A stretch of DNA of 64,000 bases from Fasciolopsis buskii (Eukaryota; Platyhelminthes; Trematoda; Plagiorchiida; Fasciolidae), in contig LUCM01001620.1 in the NCBI GenBank assembly GCA_008360955.1, positions 132,244 through 196,243 on the forward strand, in the 5' to 3' direction. Shown here piece after piece: positions 28,501 to 43,500 of this stretch (position 1 is the first letter of the stretch; each line of letters starts with the position of its first letter). Position numbers and translations under genes: made by a program. A model generated the notes under the pieces. It worked only from the letters and a program-made list of their open reading frames with translations. It was not told the origin of the DNA and did no database searches.

Positions 28501-31500
28501 GCGACGGCCATCCTTTAAAGATTGGTGCAGATAACAGCCTGTACGGGAAGTGTGTGACCAAAGTGACCTGCTTAACGACAAGCAGCTTAAGCAGATAACC
28601 CATTCCTATCATTTTGCTTTTCCATTTCATATTCTTTTATTGTTTCTGAACGTTCGGAACATGATATTTCCTCATGGCTTCAAATTGCTAGAGGTCATGC
28701 GTGTGAGATAGGAGATTCTTTGCCTCAATTTACCTAGGAGAATACTATTCTGATTAAGGCAAATGAAACTAACCAATGGATGTCTGCGTATCAAATGGCA
28801 AATTCTGCCTTGTGATGGCATAGAAAGTTCCTTGTATCAAACAAAGCGAAATTTTTTGATAATGAAGGAAATCTACTGAGATTCCAAGAGTGACCCAACC
28901 GGAACTCTAGGTAAATGCTGACAGTTTCGGATATGTGATTATTACTCGGAACAATTCAACATTCTCGGAGAAAGAGGCGCCCTTTGACTGGTTGTGCTAC
29001 ATTTCTGTTATGCTTATTTCGCTGTTTTCTTGTCGGATATTTGGTTCGATTGTCGTCTTCGTCCGCCGCTACAATCGCTCGGGATTATTGTTGTTTAAAA
29101 ACTGTATTGTTTCTCAACATGGATTGGGATCATGCACTGCTGCACTTCAAAGATATTCTTATCCACCTAAAAGAGGTGCTTGTGCTGGCTGGCAGGCAGC
29201 TCTTAAATGCGTCCTCCCTGCAGAGATGTCCATTCTCGCTTTACTGTGTACCAAAATCCGCTTCCAGTTTACGAAAATGTCGGATCTGTCCCTCGCAATT
29301 CAATCACCGATCCGTGTTCACACGTGTGTCATCTGCATACATGAATCGTGGCTGAACCCGGATATCGCTGATTCATTGGTGTCGATAGACAGCTTCAGAA
29401 TACGTCGGCAGGACTGAGTTTTGAACAAGAAGACTGGAGGAGATATGGCAAAATACATGAATTCCTTCTGGTCTGGCAAGTCCGAAGTTGTTTGGACCTA
29501 CTCGCTAAGCGAAATCGACTGCCTCGTGACAGTGTCAACCCAGGTTTTCCCAGCATACCGGTACAATCATAGCGAACTCAGACATTGCCCCTTTTAGCTT
29601 AAAACAAAATATCTCATCTTTTTTGACTCCTTTCTACCATTTATTGTTTTCATTCTTGAGGAAAGTTTGCACATTAATGTACGTCATCTCAATCATACAT
29701 CTACACTAAACTGACTGACCTCTCTGGTCCTTCCGACAGAGGCGGCTCCATTTTAGATAGGGTCATTACCATCACTCTGATTTATTTCCCCCGAAACTTC
29801 GTGCTCCAAGATATACTCTAGGTCAGCTTTCCATTTCTTCAGGCAAGTAAATCAAATCCGATTTCACCTCCATAACTTTTCATACGGCAACATTATTCTT
29901 CTTTAGAAATCCCTTTCACTCGCATCTGCCTGTTTCTCTTTTGACATCTGCTCAATGACATTGGCAAACTTTTCACAGAGACAACCAGCGCAACATTTGA
30001 TATTTACTGTCCCTTAGAAACACTATTCCTATCAAATGGCCGTATCTACACCTAGAAACTGAAATCCCTAAGAGGAGGCAAAGAGCCCTTCTACAAATCC
30101 TGTAATAACTCACACTTGCGGTATATTTCCAACCTAATAAAAGCTGAAATCAAACGCACTAACGCTCTATTCGCCAGCCAACTCCTGGATGATAACAATA
30201 AGGATTCCTATGGCCAATCATCCGACCGTTGTGTGGGAAGAAAAAAACATGAAAGTTTCGGCGGATGTCGACGGCATCACTCATGCATTCATCCATCATT
30301 CTACTTAGACCCCATTCATACTTGGACAGAATGATGATATGACACTTACGAGTTTTTCTAGAGAAGAGGTGCTTGACCTTCGCACCACTAAAATTATTAT
30401 ACGGGTTGGTCGTGACAGTTTGTCTTCGGCCCTTTTAAGGCATGGTGCTGTGGCTCTGACGAATGCATTTACTTCTCTGATTAACTCATCATTAAGCTCG
30501 TCTTCTCTAACTGACTGTTGGAGGCCCGTCACTATTATTCCCATCCCAAAATCTAGCAGTTCTAACTGCTTTAGTGAAACGTTCTCGCTCCATCGCCATA
30601 AAATGTTCTGGTCCTAAACTGACGGAGCGTGCTATACTGAGGCGCCTGTGTTCTTCTATGTATCCTCCTGAAGACCCTTTTCATTTTGCTTATAAGTCAA
30701 ACAAGCCCACATTGAACAGCGTCTCCTCTCTCATTCACCACATTTGTAAGTCATTAAACGCACTGATGAAATCCGTTTTTGCGCATTTCCAGATTATTCG
30801 TCGGTATTCGATTCGGTCCCACGGTCCCTCCTACTTCACGAACTGCAAACAATTAGCTGTCTCTGTTCTTTATCACCATGGTTTTCTGGATACTTTACTA
30901 ACCGAACCTAGTGCACACGAATGAATGGCAAAACTTCAAAACCGTTGATTAGCAACTCAGGTGTGCTTTAGGGTGCTTTTCTTTCACCGTTTCTCTTCTC
31001 TACTTACATCAGCGACTTATCAAATATCTCACCCTGTCACCTGTTTAAGTATGCTGATGATGTTGCCCTCTCTGGGGCCGTTTCGAACAACGATGATTTT
31101 CCAACAACCTATCTTCTCTTTACGATTTCTCTGAACAGGGTGATTCGAATCTCAACACATCTAAAAGTTTCGAATGTCCGTTATCTCTCTCTTAGCCTAC
31201 CCATCCGAAACGGCTTCGATCAACTCAAAATCACAGGGTTGATTCTGTGAAAATATCTACGAGTTACCATTGATAAAAATCTGGAGTGGACTTCTCACAT
31301 TTCTATGTGTGTAAAGGATTTCTGACGGTTCTCATTTCAAATCAGGAAGCCTGGACACTACAACGTGATTTGTATACCAATGTGTTTCTCCAATCCATCT
31401 TTAATGTTCTTCTGTTATTTTTCCAGGTTTACTTGAAAAAGACTTTAAAATTCTTCCCCGGGCTTCATCATTTATTAGACCTGTCTTTCATACCACTAAG

Positions 31501-34500
31501 TGAATTGTCCCTAAATCTATGTGGTCAACGCCTATCAGCATGTGAGAAATGTGCTCACAAAATTCTTTCTGATCCCACGCATCCTCTGCATAACGATTTT
31601 CTAAAGTGCCGCTCTTATATTTCAACACGATCTGCTTTTCGTTCCATACCCTCTAGACTCAATATCTATAGGAACTCCACTCCCTCATATTTAGCATGCA
31701 TTTTGACAAACTGTGACCGTGTATTAAGCGAATTCCTGAGCAACCTATCATAATGTGCTCTGCTTATTCCTCGATTTTTTTCAAACATTTTTTGCAGGTT
31801 GATGATTGTTAATTTTTTTTCAATTTTATTTCTGCTCGCACGTTTTTCGGCTGAAATGCGACATTATTTATTGTACGCACGTCTGTGCAAACAATGCAAA
31901 TACACACTGTTCTCCTTTACGGTTTCTGGTTGGAAGCCCGTACCAAATGTGTGCCATGAGCTGCTACAACCCGACTCCTTCGAAGTGAGGTTCTGTATGT
32001 AGGGAGTTGCTGCCTATCATGAACAGGGACTCCATTAAATGTTCTGTATTTCCGGCCAGATCGCTAGTCGCCATTGGGCTTTGGAATCACGGGAAAAAGA
32101 GAGACACATGGAAATCCGAAGGGGCCTATTGTGTCCAGCTGGAAAATATAGTTGAATCCTACCCTGGCTATCAGAAGAGGACACGGTGAGTTATCGCGCG
32201 GTCTGGGTTTGCGGAGTGCTTTGATTGAAACTTTCTGTTCTTATCACAACAATGAAATAATTCCAGTTATTTCACCCATTCTCGAGTACCAGTATACATT
32301 TCTTGGTGCGTTCATTAATCAGTGTTTTTCTTTCTGCAACGGTTCAGTCCAAAGCTTCCCGTAGACAGATCTCTAGATGAGGTTTTCACGTCTTACTCCT
32401 CTTGTTCTCTAGAGTTCTGCTGTTGCAGAGCTTATCACCTAAATGCCGTTTTCCTCCTCGCTTCAATAATTAATGGATACTGAACTACTCAGTTCCGGAT
32501 TGGTTGAGTCCACTAAGCCTATGTACCAAGACCTGAAGGCCGCAGATAAACCAAAACCTATGATTTTCCACTGGACTCAAGAGTACGAAGTACTCAGGGT
32601 TCACGTAGCAGTATTAGAGACAGACGTAGCTCACGTGAAACATCTCCTCGATAAGTCCTTTCACATAATCGCAGCGGCCACTGAATCCAATAAGCAGTCA
32701 GGAAACCGCCCAAACGATGTGTCAGATCTGTGTTTTCACTAAGAGAGCACTTCTTTAGGGTAACATTTCTGAGGATCCTGGCCTTGTAGCACAAGCCATT
32801 ATCATCTTTAGTAGCCTACGACTAGAAGTAACCAATCTAGCTGGATCCTTTTGACTTCACGCGAAAGTCAACAAAAAGAGGCTGGGAATTATTCTTGAGT
32901 TCACCTTCGAGAAGGCCTTGCCAGGCCTGATTCATACACACATTTGCACACATCAAGGAGGTATCTTAGTACAGGCACTTGCATGTGGATAAACTTGTGA
33001 AGAACTGTGATAAGGAAGCTCAGCCCAGAAACCCGAAACTAGCAGCATCTCCCCAGATTGCCTTGAGAAAGTGGACCTGAAATTCAAGTTCATTATAAAT
33101 GAAGCCGCAGGTAATAGCACTCAAGATTCCCCACCCTAATCTATTACGATGGAATCTAACACAGCTACAATTGGAATGTCGCCACAGACAGCCAGCTTAC
33201 AGTTGGTTTTTAACTTCCCGTACGTGAATCTTTTTGATTCTGATAACAAATCACTTATCACCGTCATTGATGCGTATACCAAAGACAGCTGCCTCTCTAG
33301 CAATAGGCACAGACCACAGTCAAGTATTCCGGGGCAACCGGCACTTCACAAACTAAAGGTTCATTTTTAGAAGGCAATGCGTGTAAATTCGTCCTTTACT
33401 TTTTTCCCTCAAGTTTTTTGACTAAAATGTGGCAATAGGTTTTAAGCAATAGTCTATACAATACAACCCAATACAATGCAGCGATGAGTGAAAAGACAAG
33501 CTGGATAAAACTATAGCGCGAATGTCAGCTAGCTACATTTTGGTCGGCAAACTCGAGATATTACCAAAACCAACGATCCAAAATTAATTTTCTGTAGAAA
33601 ATTTTTTTAAGTCATCAGGCAAATGTAGACGTCACAAGGTTAATCAAGCATTTGCTAAAAATATCTTGGTCCAAGCCAATGTTCGCGTTCATCCATAAGT
33701 TACCGGAACGGTGTTACGCTAGGTTTCCTAACTCGGATGCCATGAATCCATTGTGCTCTAATAAATAAACGTCTTTCAAGCACATATTTCAATGTCCGTC
33801 CTGAATTTCAAAATTTTACTATAATTTTTACTTTACAGTTCAAACTTTGAGCTCGCAGCTTTCTAAATACGAAATAAAGGGAAATTTTCATCATCCGGCT
33901 TTCAAGACTCGTGTTTTTGGCTGTTCGTGAAAAATAATCCCACCAATCTTTATGAATGCGCTGCTTGGAGTTTAAACTCCATTTGTTTTTTGCTATGAAC
34001 CCGGATGTCGAGCACAGCAATTTCTCACGTACATGTAGCATACGGATGAGGAAGTTGCCCGCTCAAGGGCGTGGTGACTTTGCATCCACTGTTGTCACAG
34101 TAACCAAACGAACGAATACCAGGGCGACTGACAAATGTGATGTAGCAAATTTCATTGTCCGTATTCCACTACAGGATGATCAAATTCATGGGCTTAGAAA
34201 GATATATTTACTACGAATTTTATTCGAAACATACGATGTTGCATCCAATTTGACTCGAGAGTCATGCTCTATACTGTAAGCCTTGCACGTTACAGATGGG
34301 CCGTCGATGACCGTCCTAATAAAAACTCGCTTCAGTTTTAACAGAAACTTTGGCCAAAATCCAAATTTATTGTCACATTCTAATGTTACCAGAATATGGA
34401 AGTCCACTAAGAGTCTTGTTTTCTTTTTTACGTTCACTTTGGACAAGTAATTTTGCGAAACATTTCCAAATTCTCGCTAATCATCCGAGAATAAATAAAC

Positions 34501-37500
34501 TGCTAGAAGTTTCACTTAGATTTTAAGTTTAGATTTGTCGTGCAGCTGTGAGAATAAAAAGCTGTTGAAGGTTGCTTAATCGGAGTGACGTTGAAAATAG
34601 AAATTCAAATGCTCATCATCACATGACTCGTTGCTCAGATAGCCTTTTTGCTTGAAAACTGGATGATAAAGCCAGGGAAGAGTTTAGTGGTAATATTCTA
34701 ACTGAGCTTGGCAGCATCCAGTATTCCGACTGAATCTTTTGTACACTGTACTCACTGTTCGTTGACTGCAGAATCCTCATGGTTGCCCCGGTTCAAGTAG
34801 ACACAGCTGGGATAAGTCAGAAACAAAGCCAGAATGACGATAAGTACTTCGATTGATTTGCTTCCGCGATCCACGAAATCTCCATTAAAGATAATCGACT
34901 TATGCCTTGCGGGCAGTCCATGCTAAATGATTGTTGGCGTAGGGCAGAAAGAATAGAGGGATTCCCAGTTAGCATTGTTTGCTCGGTAGGTTTTAGATTA
35001 CAGCCTTCTGTTTTCAATTACGTTAATTCCAACTATCCAATAACTACCGACAAAGAGAATTAATGCAATAAACCGAAGGCCGATGATTTACAACAGATGA
35101 AAATGTTGTTTTCGAGAGCCTAAATAGTCACTTATCTCATTTCGTGCTTGCATCAGTTCAGTCACCGGACAAAATGGAGACTGGACCCGTTTACCATTGC
35201 TAAAAGTACCATTTCGCTAGACCTCTACAAAATGGCATATTGAGCAAATGGCACAAAGGAGCAGTCTTGAGGCTACTAGATAGGTAGGATTTATCATTAT
35301 CAAAGCTAGACAACGCAGCAGGTTGTGTGCTGCTTTGCTGAGCCAACCGTGAGGGGAAAATGGAGGTCGTATTGGAGAACAATTCAAGGTTAACTTGTAA
35401 GGCAGGAGAAATTTAATCACATAAATCACAAAGAAGACATACGGGGAAGTTAAAACAAGTGAATAAAGAAAATTTCTTCACTTAGGTTTTCTAAGAAAAG
35501 CAATTCCACTTGATCCTAAAGGCCCAGAAATTTTGTCGAAAATGGTTAAAGTTAACGTAACTCTCAAACCAAAGATTGGTATGAATGATTTTGCCTATCA
35601 TGCTACAGCACGGTGGATTGCCGAGATTCCTCAAGCGAATGCATAAGAAATTATGTAATCACGGGTTGAAAGATTAGCTGGATGTTATCTAGCATATAAC
35701 TAAGATCTGACAGGTAGATTGCGTTGTCCATTGATGTAGAACCATAACCCACAGGCCTTCTGACCAATTAAAAGGTGTATTTTACTTGCTAGCACTTGAC
35801 TGAGTGTGATACTGTTTTGGGTTTCCTGTATTTAAAATAGAAAAACTAGGTCCTAGTTGCACATAAAATATACCTCCCCCGTAAGAGGAGACACTACCGA
35901 AAGATAGATGAAATAGTAAAAAGATAACCTCTGGGGCTCGATCTTGCCAACATGTTTCTGGTAGGGCTAGATCATGGATCGTTGCTGAACTCTATTTCCA
36001 GGTTAGATTTATATGTCAGATGCATGGATGATATGTTCGCCATTTCCAACCCTGTGGAAGGCTTCCATACGTTTGTCACTGCTTATAGCCAACTAGATTC
36101 ACGATTGATTTGAAGCACAGAGATGTTCTTTTACTTCTGGATTCAGACTTGCTCTGAGCGGAGAACAACTACATAGCAGTGGTTGTATTCCGTAATTATG
36201 CTTGGGTGATTAATATGAATAGTTCCTGAAGATTGCGTCTCAAGTAAAAACATTTTTGCAAGGCCAGAAGGATTTGCAATCCGGAGAAACTCGATAAAAT
36301 GTAGGAACATCAACCAAAAATGCTAAAGACAAGTGATTAGTTGGATAGGTGTGTTTTTAAATACAGTACCCAAAGAGAATGTTAGTACAGAATACAATTA
36401 GTGTAAATGAAAGGTAAGCATGTCCGCACTTTGTTGACGGTAAACAAGTATGCCAGGTCACCACCTACCTGAAACTGCTGAAAGAACCCTAGTCATGTCA
36501 AAGACCGAGTTGTTTAGCATTTCAAGGACTCTTTACTTCGCACGTCCTATTGTCGTGTCATATCAGCTTGCGTTAATTTTGCATTGTCCAGTATATTGCG
36601 CACATAGCAAAGTGATCGTCTAAACCAATGGCGTAACATATTCCGGATTTTGTGTGGAAGGGCAGGATAAGGGTGATCAATAGTGCAAGCCTACAATCGG
36701 TAAGTAATACCTGACACAAAATGAGTTCGATAGCAGCTTCCAAGGGAGTTCCAGCAACACCGAATGTCAATACAAAATAAATTACCAGCCAAGTTTCATG
36801 ACTGCTGAAACTATATCATTTGATTGGTGAAGCCAGAACTGTGTAAGCAAAACAAGCTTTTGCAAATTTTATTGTTGTCTTGATCAAAAACGTTAATGCA
36901 ATAATCCCCCAACGATTTTTTAAAAATTTTATTCTCACACATGCACTTAACCAGCATCATTCGCACATTCTGACACCCAGTTATTTACACTTGCATCACA
37001 GACTACTTCCACGATCGTTTAGGAATATTTAGAGAGATTCAAATTTACGGTCATTCACACTGACCTGGTTCAAAAATTGTAGTAAGGAATGGAGATTTCC
37101 ATGAATATCTCCACATATGGCAACAGAGTCATGTTCTTGCAAATTTAAGCACCCAATGTTTGGCTGCTGCTCCAACAAAAATGCAGCTTCCTTGATGACG
37201 TTTGAAACAAACGAGAAGCTGAGCTTTTTCTGGAAGAAAAATTCATAAGATATCACATTGGATTTTTCGGGGAAAATATATACTCATCAAACTTGATACC
37301 TGATAATTACTGGAAACAACAATAATTTGAAGTGACAAATTTGTTTGGTACATATCTCCACGCCTACAAGCCAGTCAGCCAATAAAAGTTTTCACAATCA
37401 CTGCGCATAGAATAGGTGTTCAGAAGAGCCCACAGTTTGAATTAAAGATTACGAGTGACTTCACTATTCATCCACACCTCACATTGTCTCCAGTCATCGC

Positions 37501-40500
37501 TTAGAAAAAATTTGTGCATCCCAATCCTGCAGTCTAACTAGAATTACATAGGCCAGTCCGCTGATCAAGGTTATTGTACCACTGAGGACCTAAAATTATG
37601 ACCAAGTTCCCCACCTATAACTACGGATTTAACGGTTAAATTCCCTAACGTATTCTACCACCGCTAGGAAGACAGCGGTATTCAGATACCGTATCTTTTT
37701 TCTTCAACGGTCGAGTTCCTGAGCCGTACAACAGTCTGGACCTCATCGCCGCTAAGCAGGCTTGACATCAGATCGACAAAGAAATTGAGACTGGAAAAGT
37801 GAAATTACTTTTTTGGGTGTTAGCGACAATGATGCAGAATTCCACGAAGGATTCAGTCAAAGGCCGTCTACTGGTCAAGAAAAACAAGGATCATGCACCT
37901 ATCTTCTGTGATTGGGACGGAGTAGACATGTGGTCAAATCGGAAACCGGTTGAGTTTCATAAGTACACATTCTACGAGAACTAAGTCGTTGGTAGGGAAT
38001 AATGTCCGCCAGCAGTTTGGACGCGGTATTTAGCAGACTAATTCCTTTGTGGTTTTTATGTGGGGACCCACCCCCTTTCTCGTAAATTTGTACGATTACC
38101 GAAGGACACTTGTCCTTATGAATCTCTTGCATGTCAGGAGTTCTGTTAGCCCTTGATAACAATTTGCTACCGTCACTGACGAAGAACAGAGACAGCTCAG
38201 ACGCTGATATACTCGGTTTTACAGTATCCTAATGAAAATATTCCCCATCTATTTCCTTTTGGTAAAAGCCTGTGGTGGATCTCTGTGGTCAGGGAAGAAT
38301 CGAAAGTTTATTCATAGAAATACCATTGGTTTAAAAAGAATTTAGATGAATTCCCAATTATGCTCACCGCAAATGACTTTCATTTTCAGTGGCAGCATAT
38401 GCTCGCCTCTATCTGTACAGATTGATCGCCAGATGTAGTACGGAAAAGATGTCGAGGTAAATTATTATTACATTAGCAGGCTTCACAAATAAACTCTGAA
38501 ACAAAACGTTCAGTGAATATAATTGTGTTTTACATTTTCGCTACTATGATGAAGAATTTTGTCCCATATGTATTCAGGCATGTTACAATGATAATTCGTT
38601 GGATTATCGTTCAAAAAGTGCTAGGCAGTATGAAAGAGTTACACAATATTCATTTCATACTGTAAGAAGCAAAGAGTTTGGGTGACGTCTACTAAATTCA
38701 TTAAGTCTGTACCATCTGTACCAACTTCTGGAGTTTGGAAAGTTAGTCAGCGTGTTATCCGCATGATATCTAAACGCAAAATCAAACGTTTATAATAGGA
38801 AATCAATGATTAACTTGAATACTCCTTCCATACTTAGGATGGATATTTATGACAATGATCTTTTAACACTAGTTCGTCGTGATCGGTAAATTTAGCAGCT
38901 TCAGTCTATCGTCTTGGTTCTTATCCAATCCCACCACATCTAATCAAACCAGAACCATCAAAGGGCCTCTGGCCGGTCGAACGAGGCCGATAATCGCCTC
39001 TGAACGTGTCACAAATGTCAGACCAGAGTACGTGCAAATGACTGGTTTACTATCTTGCTTCATCCAACAGAATTTAAATAGGCTTGCCAGCCATTCCCGT
39101 GTTTCGGACATAATTCGGCCTTACTATCACATGACTGATTGCACCGAAACAAAATGACCAGCTCGTGATCACACCCTGTACGTTCCGCACAATTTCAGTG
39201 AATGAAAACCACAAAGAAAAATAAAGTAAGAAAAATTTTGGTCCTTTCTCAGAAAGGCCAACTTTCACCGCGTTTCCAAAAATCGCTTTCAGATGTATCC
39301 CATGTAATTTCTTCGGAAAGGATGTCGTAGTGTGAAACATAAGAGAACCGACCAGGTGATCTATTTGTGACAACTGTTTACAGTTAACGTTCAGATAAGT
39401 TGTTTTTGAGGTAAAAAAAATCTTTTCGTTCAAACGATTTCGGATGTCTGATAAAAAATGTTAACCGAATAGTGCTGTATACTTAGAGAATGTCACGTTC
39501 CTGCTTCACTGGTATCACCAACAATACCTACTCATCATGCTGGCCTGCACAGTCAGTTAAGTGTCGCGAGAATTCCTTCCAGTTGGACAGTTTGAGGCTA
39601 ACTATAGTTTGTTGTTGCACCAAGGTAATGCCGTTGTGTGCCCATCTCGTAAACGTTTCGTCAGACAGCTTTTTTAAATTTCGACCAAAGAGAATTGGAT
39701 GAAATTTCCTTCATTTTCGAGGTATTTTGTTACCCATTTAAAGATCGGTGGCACAAGTGAGGTTCGGATTAATGGAGAGGACTGTATTTACATCTGATAC
39801 ATCCCGATAAAGATGAGACTGGAACGGCCACGAAATTGGAGACTAACCATGAATAAAATGAGTTCACACGCACTGAATATGCTTCCACGGACAAGAGACA
39901 CTAGTATTTAAGATAAGTGATAGTTCCAGTTGGCAATCATTCTTCTTCATAAATGCCACAGTTGTTTTCTAGGAGATAGGGCCAGTAAGGTCAACACTAA
40001 ATAAGACCATATCGCTTTGGTTTGCCCTGGGACACTGGTCTGCGACTGATGAGTACGAACAAAAATCGGCGATTAATAGCTCTGCTAAAATCCTGGCAAC
40101 TGTTAAGGTGTGATATTAAAAGCACCAGAACACTGCTCATCCGATTTAAAAGGCTGCAAACGTCATGTCTCACTCTGCTGTCAGCCACTGTATCAGAGGA
40201 TTGGAGTGGAACCTGTAAGGCAAACACTTGATTTCGCCCTGCTAGTACATGGCACTCTTACGAACCACAGAGTCTCACAAGGATCTGCTTTCACCCGACG
40301 GCCTCTCAAATCTCCTCGCTATTGAACGATTGTTTGATAATCTAACAACCCCTCAGAAGCTAATCCCTCAAACTGTGTCTCTTCAACTGCATTATTTCAA
40401 CATAGAAAACTATATCTTGCTAGTTTTCCCAAAATATCGTCATAGCAACAGTCATTTTAGCGATTACATCAACAAATGAAAACACAGCGCCTACTTTGCT

Positions 40501-43500
40501 TCGACGTTACAAACTAATCCGCGCTATCGAGATGATCAAGACAGGTCACAATGAAAAAAGCGAAACTGAGAGTATGTTCTTCAGCAATACATCGTATGAA
40601 CTGGGACGTTGAGCAGAACAGTCCCGCACTCAACTTAACTGGTCACTTTCCGCCTTCAGTGCAGCTAGTTTTCAATATTTCTTTTGTCGTCCGTGCCAAA
40701 CGAACCTACGAAGGAAGCAGTATATCTGGAAGAAATTTAAATTATAAGGCATCTTAGAACACTTGGATTGGGTCGTGTTTCCCCAGAGTTGTTTTAAAGA
40801 AGGCGGACCAATTTTCGCGCCAGAAGTGACAACTTTGTTGTCAGAAGTTTAGCGAAAAAAGACTTACTTGAATCTTGAGGTAAATCGATATTGGCATCCA
40901 TCGGTCACTATAAAATTCGCCTAAGCTTAACCGCATGGTTTTGTTTCACAAGCAATCTGGAAATTTTTGAAGATTAATTTGGGTTCTGCACCGATCAAAT
41001 TAGGATGGATCTAATCTTAGCCTTTTGCCAACGGCTTTAGCACACTCAACTCCACCAAAGACCAACTGCCATTGGCCACCAGATCTGCCTTTGACTTCAT
41101 CAATGAATTCACCTTTGGAGTTTGCCAGCTGAGAAACGGCGCACTCACACGTGCAGTACCACTTTGAAAGTCCCCTACTGGCAATCCTCGAGTGGGGTAA
41201 AAGTGCGCGCAGAAAGCTTTCCCCTTTCTGGTTAGTCTCAGCTGGCTTTCGGCAACTGTGTTCTAATTCCCCTCGTTTTCTGTTTCGCTCTAGATGAACT
41301 GCTTCAAAAGTCTTTAGATGATCACCGAAATCATGGCATGGCACTTCTCTCGAGTGGTGGACTACTGTCTCTGGATTTAACAATGATAACAATGATAATA
41401 GCCCTAATTCGTTAACCGACGAGTGTGCAATACTTCTGGAGAGGAGCGGTGATCTTTAGGAAGCTGCCAGATGGAAAATAAACTAACAGTGAGGAGTAGA
41501 ACCTGCGACCTTTGTGTACAGATGGAACTATTGTAACCACGTAAGCAACGCTGTGTCACGGACGGAATTGTAATTCATCTAAGAGCCCAAAAACAATTTG
41601 TCAACTGAATTTACTGAATATGGCATGTACCTTGACTCACCCAAGCGAGCAAGACCAAAAGCGATTCCCCCGGTACTCGGTCTTTTTGGTTTAGAGCTGG
41701 TAAGGCTGGAGTTCACTCACTACCCTCTGCTTGTGGTAAATCGAATCAATCGGAGACGCAGGTCTGCATCGGGTAACTATGTTAAGTCAACGGTCCCTAC
41801 GGACAGTCGCACAACCCTGATGACGCAACCACAGACGAGCCATGGGCGACGGCGAACAGTCAATTACTTGGGTGGAGTTTGAACGACCTACTTATGTGCT
41901 TCCAACTCTACACATGTTCTTCTTTTGTTCTTCATTCTCCCTTATTGATATTCTGTTCCACCGTAGTTCCGATGGCACAACATCTACACTTATATTTGTG
42001 AAAAAATGTCACACGCGACCCTCAAAACTTACTCCCTCCACATCTTTTAAGGCAGGAATAAATAATGCTCGGCTTTGAAAAACAACGTCGATCGTGATAC
42101 ATTCAAAAATTTCCATTGGGCATATTCAAAGAGCTCTAGTAATTACTAGGTGTAGACTGTAAAACGGAGAGCCAAAATGAATTACCTTGGTTGTCTAGGC
42201 AGACGCATCCGAACATGAAAAATGAAACCCCACCACAGCATGAAAATTTCATAAACGTTTTTGGAAGTGTTGAGACTAAACTTAATTTAATTTTATAAGC
42301 GAAAAAACCCCCTGGCCCAACAGGAACACTTATATTATCGAATATTCAGCTCACGATTAGGCATATAATTAAGGGCTGAATATAACCGGTTGTCAATTAA
42401 GCTATTTAACATTAAGCGAGTTATAACGATTATGGCTAATCACGAACGGAAAAATTTTGGTTTAGGGTGAATCTTGATTTACATAAAAGTTGACCTTGCA
42501 TCAAAGTCACTTAAGTACAGCGTGTTACTCCTTTACATTGGTACCGTGACGGTGAAACAGTACACCGGAAACTAAAATCTTTTGACACCTTAATGGAGAC
42601 AACAAAAGATTGATTTTAGGACATCGGTCGACTTAAATTTTGCTCAAAATTTGCTAGTGTTTCTACACTAAACAAGGCCACTGTTAACATAATACTAAAC
42701 GAACAAACTATGCCATGAGCATGTTTTTGATAGAGGACAGCAATCATGCCACAAAGTGACCACAGAGTTATTTATCTTCATACCATAACTTTACGACAGA
42801 AACACTTTGATCTAATCGTAGGGCGGATTATTACCGGGATATCGTGTACCATTGTCCAGATGGAGTTGAATAGTTTTTAAACGCCAAAAGTGTCAGCAGA
42901 CATGTAGTGGGAATTAATCGCGCAACAAAGCAGGGTAGATAATTATACTGTATAATAGTAGAAATTGTTGATCATCTTAGTCCGGAGATCCGTTAATTTT
43001 GCTGGTAAGTGAATAGCATGCGATGACCGGAAAAGCAATTGCAAAATAAACATTTTAAAAGGAAACCCTCTGACGAAGTTGTCCCGTACGAGATGTTTAT
43101 CCTCACAAGAATAATACGATAAAGTCCCTACCAGTGCGTTAAAAGAGAGTGCACTCAGGATAGCGGGATTTTCGCCGCTGTGGTAATGGAAATATTCCTT
43201 TCATTTTAAGAAGGCAGGTAATATAAAGACATTCCCCGTTTCATTCTACCAGAATTCTGTAAGCACGTTTCCCTAAGTTTAGCGGTTCACTCTCAGTCCG
43301 AAGGTTTTCGGGTAAAAGTACACTTAGGTGGAGGGCATGCTGCATGTGAAACCCTACCGCGGCCTGAATGTTGGTTCTATCCAAAATGTTTTCTGTCTTG
43401 ACCTGATAATAAATGGAAGCACCTGATCAGTGGACACTGAAATCTCGGAGTATTAAGTAAAATCAGTTTCATAATGAATTTGTTGGATGCCATATTGAAA

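Noticed and set aside
32473..32742. 89-codon frame that might be a CR1 ORF1 protein
   Set aside because: It lies after, not before, the CR1 ORF2, and no zinc-knuckle or esterase motif is seen.
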